From positions 1-10,079 of the forward strand of contig JASLRF010000142.1 in the NCBI GenBank assembly GCA_030744095.1: a stretch of DNA of 10,079 nt, read 5' to 3'. The first letter of the stretch is position 1; every line of letters starts with the position of its first letter. Shown here one piece after another: positions 5,160-10,079 of the stretch. The position numbers and the translations under genes are program-made. The stretch comes from Pirellulaceae bacterium. GTDB lineage: Bacteria > Planctomycetota > Planctomycetia > Pirellulales > Pirellulaceae. The notes beneath the pieces are model-generated. The model was given only the letters and a program-made list of their open reading frames with translations, was not told where the DNA came from and searched no databases.

Positions 5160-7808
5160 ATGCTGAGATTCTCAATACCACTGGTTCTTATTCTATCCAC
5201 CAATGCGTTTGCGCAAACGGTCCGTGACCCCGACGAGACGGAGGAAGTGTGGAGTTGCGACTTTGAAGAAGAGGCCGACACGAATTACGACCGCTGGCCC
5301 GATGGCTGGACGCGGCGGCGTGGACGAGGATATCCGACATACATCAAAGTCGAGATTGCCGAAGACGAATCATTCGCGGCACAGGGCAAACGGTGCCTGC
5401 GGATGGATTTAGACGGTGGCGCGGTCTCCGTTTACAGCCCGTTCACCGAAGTCAGCCCACTGCTCAGCTATACCTTGAGCGGTTTTCTGAAGACATCTGG
5501 TCTGGTCCACGACAACGCTTCGATGGAAGTGATTTTTTATGATGAGAATCGCAAAGTAATCGAGTCGTTCAAGTCCGCTCAGTTCCGGAATCTGCCTGAC
5601 TGGCGAGAGGTGTTGATTGGCCCTGTCACTTTGGAGAATCCGCGCGTGCGCTGGGCGTCCATTGCGTTACATCTCAGTCCATCTGAACGAGCAGATATCG
5701 TGGGCAGCGCCTCGTTCGATAAAATCAGCCTCGGTCGTCTTCCCCGCATGTCTCTTTCGACCAATAGTGAACACAACATCTATTCGCCGCAGGAGAATGT
5801 CGAAGTCACTTGTCAGCTGTCTGGATATACGGGATACGAGCCACGTTTGCGGTTCGAGTTACGTGATGTCCAGGGCCGCGTCTTGGACTCGCACGAAGAG
5901 AACCTGCACGCCACCGCTACGGCGGCACCGCCGAAAGCCGCGGTGGGACCGCCGAAAGCCACGGCTCGAAACAACCTGGAAACCAGCGACGACCACCATG
6001 GTGGTTCCTTGGCGACCGCCAGTTGGCAGCCTCCCATTCAAAAAAATGGTTTCTATCAAGTCCGGGTCTCCGTCCATGGCCAGCGCGGACTGACGCGCAC
6101 GGTCAACCTGGTGGTTGTGGATCCGATGCGAGAGAGAGTACACGGTGAGTTTGGTTGGTCGCTTCCAGATGGTGACAAGAAGCTGCCATTGAAGACATTG
6201 GCATCGCTGCTGGGCCATGTCGGTATCAACTGGATCAAGTTTCCAATCTGGTACAACGACGATCAACGTGCCGAGCGACTTGCCTGGTTCGCCGAACGAG
6301 TGAGCGTCGACAATATCGAGATGGTTGGCGTGTCGGACCAACCGCCCGAGCGCATCCATGACCTCTTTGGCGAGGGTGGGAAGATTCCCATTGCCTCAGT
6401 GTTCGTCACAAGAGAGGTCTGGATTCCCGCCATCGACGCGGTGATGACCCGTTTGTCCCTAAAGGTTCGCTGGTGGCAACTGGGTGACGACGGAGATTTC
6501 AGCTTCGTCAACTACCCGCAGTTGGAAAACAAACTGAACGAAATCCGTGACGGTTTCCATCGTTTCGGACAGGAAATCAATATTGGTATGACATGGCGCT
6601 CGATCGACGAGGAGACCTTTTCAGAAACGCCTCCGTTGACTTTCCTTTCATACACCGCGAATCCACCTTTGACCGACAACGAATTGAAGGAGTATCTGGC
6701 GGACGATCAAAACGAACGTCTGCAACGCTGGGTTATCCTGGAGCCGCTCGACCGCGACACGTATAGTCTGGAAACCCAAACTCGTGATTTGGTCAAGCGA
6801 ATGCTGGCGGCCAAGATTGGAAAGGCTGACGGCATCTTCGTGCCACGTCCTTTTGACCCGACGCATGGATTGATGGAGCCCGATGGGACTCCTGGTGCCT
6901 TGTTGCTGCCCTGGCGCATGACTGCCGACATGTTGGCAGGTGCCAGCTATTTGGGCACGATCAGCCTACCCAACCGCAGTTCGAACTACATGTTTGAACG
7001 GGATGGCGAAGCCGTCATGGTCATATGGAATTCCAGTCCAACGCAAGAAACGATATACCTTGGCGAAAAAGTCCAACAAATTGACCTTTGGGGAAACAAG
7101 ATCGAACCGAAAGTCGTGACCGATCGAGATGGTTTCATTCAGCAGATAGTTCAAGTTGGCACGTTGCCCACCTTCATAACAGGCGTCAATGCTAACATCG
7201 CCAAATGGCGGATGTCCTTGGAGTTCAAAACGAAGGAGCTGGAGAGCGTCTTTGGGCAGCGTCAGCGAGTCGCGTACCATTTTAGGAATTCGATTCCAGG
7301 CGTCGGTGGTTCCGTCTCTGTGATTACTCCGCCTGCCTGGATCGTTGACGCACCGAAAACACAGTTCGAACTCTCTGCAAACGAACTGCGAGAAGAGCAT
7401 ATGGACGTCCAGCTTGGCACCAACTCCAACATTGGCTCGCGGAGAATAAGGCTCGACTTCAATCTTTCTGCTGACGGCGGTTATCGCTTCAGTGTTTATC
7501 GAGAGATCCGGATTGGGTTGGGCGACATTGAACTGGAATTGGAATCGCATCTTGACGAGCATGGAGATCTCGTCGTGGACCAACACCTGACCAACAAGAC
7601 GGACCGTCTAGTCAGCTTCAATTGCCTGCTGTTTGTGCCAGATCGGCGTCGCGTGAGGCGTCAGGTCTTCAATCTCGGTCGCGGTCGCCAGACGACCCGC
7701 TTTCTGATTCCCGATGGCAAAGAACTGATTGGACTCACGTTGGGGCTGCGAGCTGAGGAAATCGGGGGGGCTCGGGTCTTGAATTCTCACATCGTCGCCG
7801 AAGAATAA
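5160..7808 (+). CDS. Large exported protein with CBM-like N-terminus and glycosidase-like barrel
   Basis: The 882-residue product begins with a clear signal peptide (MLRFSIPLVLILSTNAFAQ, cut near 19). Residues 28-195 look like a jelly-roll carbohydrate-binding-type domain (WSCDFEEEADTNYDRWPDGW at 31-50, then paired strands ending ASFDKISLGRLP). Residues 196-322 look Ig-like and are interrupted by an Ala/Pro/Lys-rich insert at 250-284. Residues 326-600 resemble a glycoside-hydrolase clan A-type TIM barrel (FGWSLPDGDKKLPL, INWIKFPIWYND, WWQLGDDGD at 438-446, ending LPWRMTADMLAGASYLGT). Residues 601-675 look like the beta cap common after such barrels. Residues 680-882 are beta-rich, resembling a NEW3/Ig-type tail. 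The usual acid/base Asn-Glu pair is replaced by Asp-Asp at 443-444, so hydrolase activity is uncertain. ATG at 5160 has no good Shine-Dalgarno site, but the signal peptide fixes the start. Domain limits are by eye. Confidence 0.88.
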   Translation: MLRFSIPLVLILSTNAFAQTVRDPDETEEVWSCDFEEEADTNYDRWPDGWTRRRGRGYPTYIKVEIAEDESFAAQGKRCLRMDLDGGAVSVYSPFTEVSPLLSYTLSGFLKTSGLVHDNASMEVIFYDENRKVIESFKSAQFRNLPDWREVLIGPVTLENPRVRWASIALHLSPSERADIVGSASFDKISLGRLPRMSLSTNSEHNIYSPQENVEVTCQLSGYTGYEPRLRFELRDVQGRVLDSHEENLHATATAAPPKAAVGPPKATARNNLETSDDHHGGSLATASWQPPIQKNGFYQVRVSVHGQRGLTRTVNLVVVDPMRERVHGEFGWSLPDGDKKLPLKTLASLLGHVGINWIKFPIWYNDDQRAERLAWFAERVSVDNIEMVGVSDQPPERIHDLFGEGGKIPIASVFVTREVWIPAIDAVMTRLSLKVRWWQLGDDGDFSFVNYPQLENKLNEIRDGFHRFGQEINIGMTWRSIDEETFSETPPLTFLSYTANPPLTDNELKEYLADDQNERLQRWVILEPLDRDTYSLETQTRDLVKRMLAAKIGKADGIFVPRPFDPTHGLMEPDGTPGALLLPWRMTADMLAGASYLGTISLPNRSSNYMFERDGEAVMVIWNSSPTQETIYLGEKVQQIDLWGNKIEPKVVTDRDGFIQQIVQVGTLPTFITGVNANIAKWRMSLEFKTKELESVFGQRQRVAYHFRNSIPGVGGSVSVITPPAWIVDAPKTQFELSANELREEHMDVQLGTNSNIGSRRIRLDFNLSADGGYRFSVYREIRIGLGDIELELESHLDEHGDLVVDQHLTNKTDRLVSFNCLLFVPDRRRVRRQVFNLGRGRQTTRFLIPDGKELIGLTLGLRAEEIGGARVLNSHIVAEE
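5927..5960 (+). repeat. 21-bp-period repeat encoding PPKA-x3 inside the exported protein
   Basis: ACCGCCGAAAGCC occurs at 5927-5939 and 5948-5960, a 21-bp step that encodes PPKAAVG then PPKATAR. It sits in a low-complexity insert (residues 250-284) within an otherwise folded region, and looks like an expanded linker. Confidence 0.7.
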
Positions 7809-7854
7809 CCGCCGCTAGTCGCGTGCCGTGTGCACGGAAAGAAATGCAAGGGAA

Positions 7855-7884
7855 CCGCGAATCAGCGCCAATGCACGCGAATCA
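7855..7884 (+). repeat. Three 10-bp tandem units, consensus NCGCGAATCA
   Basis: CCGCGAATCA, GCGCCAATGC and ACGCGAATCA follow each other without gaps; the first and third are identical over nine bases and the middle is diverged. They lie in the 178-bp spacer (7809-7986) between the exported protein and the Nif3-family gene. Just upstream, at 7822-7836, is a weak hairpin (CGTGC/GCACG, 5-nt loop) without a T-run. No gene is visible in the spacer. Confidence 0.65.
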
Positions 7885-7986
7885 TGGCTTCTTCATTACC
7901 GCCTGTGATCCTCTAGAGTTGCGTGGAGGCGAGTGCTAAATTGGTGACCGACCCTCCTCGACTCCTCAACATTGAACCGCTCGCCC

Positions 7987-8775
7987 ATGCTAGTCCACGA
8001 CGTTTGCCGATTTCTAGACGAATTCGCTCCACCGCGCTTGGCGGAGGACTGGGACAATGTGGGCCTTCTGGTAGGTGACTCGGAGCGATCTATCAACAAG
8101 ATCATGACCTGTTTGACAATCACTCCAGACAGTGCCGCGGAAGCCGTGCGCGAGCAAGCAGACCTGATCGTCACACATCACCCGTTGCCGTTCCGTCCAC
8201 TGAAGCGGTTGACAACCGAGAGTGTTCCGGGCCGCCTGTTACTACAGTTGATCGAAGCGTCGATTGCCATTCACAGCCCCCACACGGCGTTTGACTCTGC
8301 CCTGGCGGGGATCAACCAACGTTTGGCGGAAGGGCTCGGATTGCAGGAGATTCAGCCACTTGTACCGCTTTCTGCTGATGAGGATCAACTTGGTGCCGGA
8401 CGTCACGGCAGGCTCGCCGACGCGCTGTCGCTATCCGCTGTTGCCGAGCGACTGAAACAACAACTGACAATTTCTGGCTTGCATCAGGTTGGCACCGCTG
8501 AACAGCTTATAAGCAAGGTCGCCGTTGCCTGTGGTAGTGCCGGCGAATTTCTTGGTGCTGCGCGCCAATGCGGCTGCAGTCTCTTGGTCACTGGGGAAAC
8601 GAGTTTTCACACTTGCCTGGAAGCGGAAGCGACGGGTGTCGCGCTACTGTTGCCTGGACATTATGCCAGTGAGCGCTTTGCCGTCGAAATACTCGCCGAA
8701 TTGCTCGGTGCGGAATTCGCTGATCTCGACGTCTGGGCCAGCCGCAGCGAACAAGATCCTCTCCGCTGGGTATAA
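7987..8775 (+). CDS. Nif3-like dinuclear metal center protein
   Basis: The 262-residue product belongs to the Nif3/YbgI (DUF34) family, which forms hexameric rings with a two-metal site; its biochemical role remains unsettled. Family landmarks are in order: FAPPRLAEDWDNVGLLVGD at 13-31, the metal-ligand pair H64-H65 in VTHHPLPF, H96-SPHTAFD with D103, and C-terminal GHYASE with H225 and E229. The spacing parallels the E. coli YbgI ligands (two His, Asp, His, Glu). Length fits the short bacterial form without the inserted PII-like domain. An in-frame TTG at 7972 would add five residues, but neither start has a Shine-Dalgarno site, and the ATG at 7987 leads directly into the conserved first helix, so I chose it. 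It is 103 bp upstream of the HAD gene. Confidence 0.93.
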   Translation: MLVHDVCRFLDEFAPPRLAEDWDNVGLLVGDSERSINKIMTCLTITPDSAAEAVREQADLIVTHHPLPFRPLKRLTTESVPGRLLLQLIEASIAIHSPHTAFDSALAGINQRLAEGLGLQEIQPLVPLSADEDQLGAGRHGRLADALSLSAVAERLKQQLTISGLHQVGTAEQLISKVAVACGSAGEFLGAARQCGCSLLVTGETSFHTCLEAEATGVALLLPGHYASERFAVEILAELLGAEFADLDVWASRSEQDPLRWV

Positions 8776-8865
8776 GACCGCGACGATCGCGGCGCGGTGT
8801 CTTGATCATGACGTTGATTCATCCTTCCCGGCGGTCGGGGCCTGCGAAAGTCGGCGGCGATCCGT

Positions 8866-8871
8866 TACAAT
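8866..8871 (+). promoter_or_regulatory. -10 box of a probable leaderless promoter for the HAD gene
   Basis: TACAAT (5 of 6 to TATAAT) ends 7 nt before the ATG at 8879, so transcription would begin at or next to the A of the start codon. No Shine-Dalgarno site precedes that ATG, which fits a leaderless mRNA. The region 17 bp upstream (TGCGAA) is a poor -35. Confidence 0.5.
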
Positions 8872-8878
8872 TCGCCGT

Positions 8879-9556
8879 ATGCAAACACTCTTATTCGACA
8901 TCGATGGGACCCTGATCAACACGGGCGGTGCCGGCGGCGCGGCTCTAACAGCTTGCTTCAGTGAGGAATTTGATATCCCGGAGCCGGCCCACGTGGCATT
9001 TAGTGGTCGGACCGATAGGGCGATTGCCACGAATCTGTTCGACGAGCACGATATCGATGACTCGGACGAGAACTGGCGATGTTTATGCCACGGTTACGTT
9101 ACGCGATTGAGTGACGAATTGCCGTTGCGCCAGGGTCGCGTCCTACCAGGTGTGACGGAGTTGTTGGAGAGCGTGTGCCAACTGGATAATGTCGCCGTGG
9201 GGCTTCTGACTGGAAACGTTCTTACTGGAGCCAAGATCAAGCTGGACTACTTCGGCCTGTATCCATATTTTTCCTTCGGTGGATATGGTGACGTCAGCCG
9301 TAATCGCGATGATGTGGCACGCACGGCGGTCAATGCGGCACGCGCGCATCTGGGCGAGCGCTTTCGTGACGATCAGGTTTGGGTGATCGGCGACACACCG
9401 CACGACATTACCTGTGCCCGTGCCGTCAACGCTCGGGTCCTAGCCGTGGCGACTGGGATCCATCCGAGCGATGAATTGGCGGCCGCCTCGCCAGACGAAC
9501 TGCACGACGACCTCTCGAACACCGATCAGATTCGCCGCCTATTGGTGGGTGCCTGA
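8879..9556 (+). CDS. HAD-superfamily hydrolase, phosphoglycolate phosphatase-like
   Basis: The 225-residue cytosolic phosphatase-type protein has all four HAD motifs. Motif I is FDIDGTL with nucleophile D7 and acid/base D9. Motif II is LLTGN with T111. Motif III is a lysine in GAKIKLDYFG (K119 or K121). Motif IV is VIGDTPHDITCA with D172 and D176. A helical C1 cap lies between about 15 and 85. The layout fits the Gph/PGP-like subfamily, but substrate specificity in this group is loose, so I give no symbol. The frame is open upstream to 8525 through the end of the Nif3 gene, but that extension is unrelated to HAD proteins and motif I normally sits within the first ten residues, so ATG 8879 is the start. 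A -10-like TACAAT sits 7 nt before it. Confidence 0.93.
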   Translation: MQTLLFDIDGTLINTGGAGGAALTACFSEEFDIPEPAHVAFSGRTDRAIATNLFDEHDIDDSDENWRCLCHGYVTRLSDELPLRQGRVLPGVTELLESVCQLDNVAVGLLTGNVLTGAKIKLDYFGLYPYFSFGGYGDVSRNRDDVARTAVNAARAHLGERFRDDQVWVIGDTPHDITCARAVNARVLAVATGIHPSDELAAASPDELHDDLSNTDQIRRLLVGA

Positions 9557-9583
9557 TCGTCGCCGACCCGCTGATGGGCGTGC

Positions 9584-9612
9584 TTGAATGTTGTGTCCCG
9601 TGCCTTAATAAT
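9584..9612 (+). promoter_or_regulatory. Candidate promoter for the Ca2+/H+ antiporter gene
   Basis: TTGAAT (9584-9589) is followed after 17 bp by AATAAT (9607-9612), or after 16 bp by TAATAA (9606-9611). This is the only AT-rich -10-like site in the 153-bp spacer after the HAD gene. It would leave a leader of about 90 nt. Confidence 0.35.
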
Positions 9613-9709
9613 GTGGCAACTGCTGCGGTGTCGATTGTGCCAGTCAGACGTTGCAAGCACGGGCTATGTGGACACGGTACCGCGGATCCGAGCGAGTAGG
9701 AAGCGCGCA

Positions 9710-10079
9710 ATGGGCAAGTTGATACGATCGCTCCCCAAGCTCAGCGTCTTACTGGTCTTCTTGCCAGTTGCCATTGTCCTGCAAATCATGGGCATCGAAG
9801 GTCTACCACTGTTCCTCGTGTCAGGCTTGGGAATTCTGGGAACGGTCACGATAATTGGCAAGGCAACCGAAGAGGTCGCCGTTTATACAGGGCCGCTCTG
9901 GGGCGGTTTGTTGAACGCCACGTTTGGCAATGTGACCGAACTGATCATCGCTATGATTGCGTTGACCAAAGGGCCGTCGATGTACCCGATCGTGCTCGGG
10001 TCTATTGTGGGTTCCATTCTGGGAAATCTGTTGTTGGTTTTGGGTGGGGCGATGGTCTATGGGGGCATGAAACACCAGG
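9710..10079 (+). CDS. CAX-type calcium/proton antiporter, N-terminal part
   Basis: The first 123 codons are present; the gene runs off the right edge. CAX/VCX1 proteins of the CaCA superfamily export Ca2+ (or other divalent cations) in exchange for protons across the membrane. Helices are visible at about 11-28, 32-50 and 76-87. The c-1 repeat signature is in GGLLNATFGNVTELIIAMIA at 65-84, whose GN-x-TEL segment (usually GNATEL) carries the conserved glutamate of the ion path. The GSILGNLLLVLG segment at 102-113 matches the following helix of the family. The cytoplasmic lead MGKLIRSLPKLS is short, as usual for bacterial members. ATG 9710 has AGGA 8 nt upstream; an in-frame GTG at 9668 has no such support. 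The second half of the transporter, with the c-2 repeat, is outside the window. Confidence 0.92.
   Translation, partial: MGKLIRSLPKLSVLLVFLPVAIVLQIMGIEGLPLFLVSGLGILGTVTIIGKATEEVAVYTGPLWGGLLNATFGNVTELIIAMIALTKGPSMYPIVLGSIVGSILGNLLLVLGGAMVYGGMKHQ

Noticed and set aside
5859..6359. Second antisense open frame (166 codons) in the same gene
   Set aside because: Same reasoning; it also mirrors the repeat region, giving Gly/Phe/Arg-rich low complexity.
6966..7586. Long antisense open frame (206 codons) inside the 882-residue gene
   Set aside because: It is wholly opposite a well-supported coding sequence and its product shows no fold pattern, signal or motif. It reflects codon bias of the sense gene.
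7907..7919. GATCCTCTAGAGT, identical to part of the pUC polylinker
   Set aside because: The match stops at 13 bp on both sides with no further vector sequence. It is built around the common palindrome CTCTAGAG, so chance is the best explanation.
8525..8878. In-frame upstream extension of the HAD protein into the Nif3 gene
   Set aside because: The added 118 residues are out of frame with real Nif3 sequence, lack any domain pattern, and would bury motif I, which normally lies within the first ten residues.

Overview
The window looks like an ordinary stretch of a planctomycete chromosome, probably Pirellulales-like. This is inferred from overall protein flavour rather than from a marker gene. 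Supporting signs are moderate GC, genes scattered on both strands, mostly weak Shine-Dalgarno sites, frequent GTG or possible TTG starts, and several secreted or membrane proteins of types I associate with Planctomycetes (a DUF6677-like protein, a glycosidase-like secreted protein with N-terminal carbohydrate-binding-like and C-terminal beta domains, and a small secreted protein ending in a conserved-looking LFG-type segment).

Layout. Positions 1-2520 hold a minus-strand cluster read in this order: a DUF6677-like membrane protein (2520-1963), a 58-residue two-helix membrane protein (1819-1643), the potassium-uptake regulator TrkA (1434-88), and the first 27 codons of its channel partner TrkH, which runs off the left edge (83-1). 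Positions 2521-2956 are a 436-bp divergent spacer with no convincing gene. It carries candidate promoters for both sides and a short GC-rich inverted repeat. Plus-strand rsmE (2957-3664) converges to within 4 bp on a minus-strand secreted 190-residue protein (4241-3669). Upstream of that, on the same strand, is a sugar-phosphate isomerase/epimerase-type TIM barrel (5124-4342). Only 35 bp separate it from a divergent 882-residue exported protein with a glycosidase-like barrel (5160-7808). Then come, all on the plus strand, a Nif3-family metal protein (7987-8775), a HAD phosphatase (8879-9556) and the start of a CAX-type Ca2+/H+ antiporter cut by the right edge (9710-10079).

How the genes fit together. 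TrkA and TrkH form a known partnership: TrkA is the cytoplasmic NAD(H)/ATP-binding gate of the TrkH K+ pore, and the 4-nt spacing points to translational coupling. The two small membrane proteins upstream may share that transcript, but nothing in the sequence proves a functional link. The divergent isomerase and exported glycosidase-like protein could share carbohydrate metabolism. The remaining genes are housekeeping or stand-alone.

I found no CRISPR array, transposon, phage, tRNA or rRNA. The points most worth checking are a likely leaderless promoter at the HAD gene, a 10-bp-periodic intergenic repeat, a degenerate acid/base motif in the glycosidase-like barrel, and a small membrane gene that a 60-residue length cutoff would miss.
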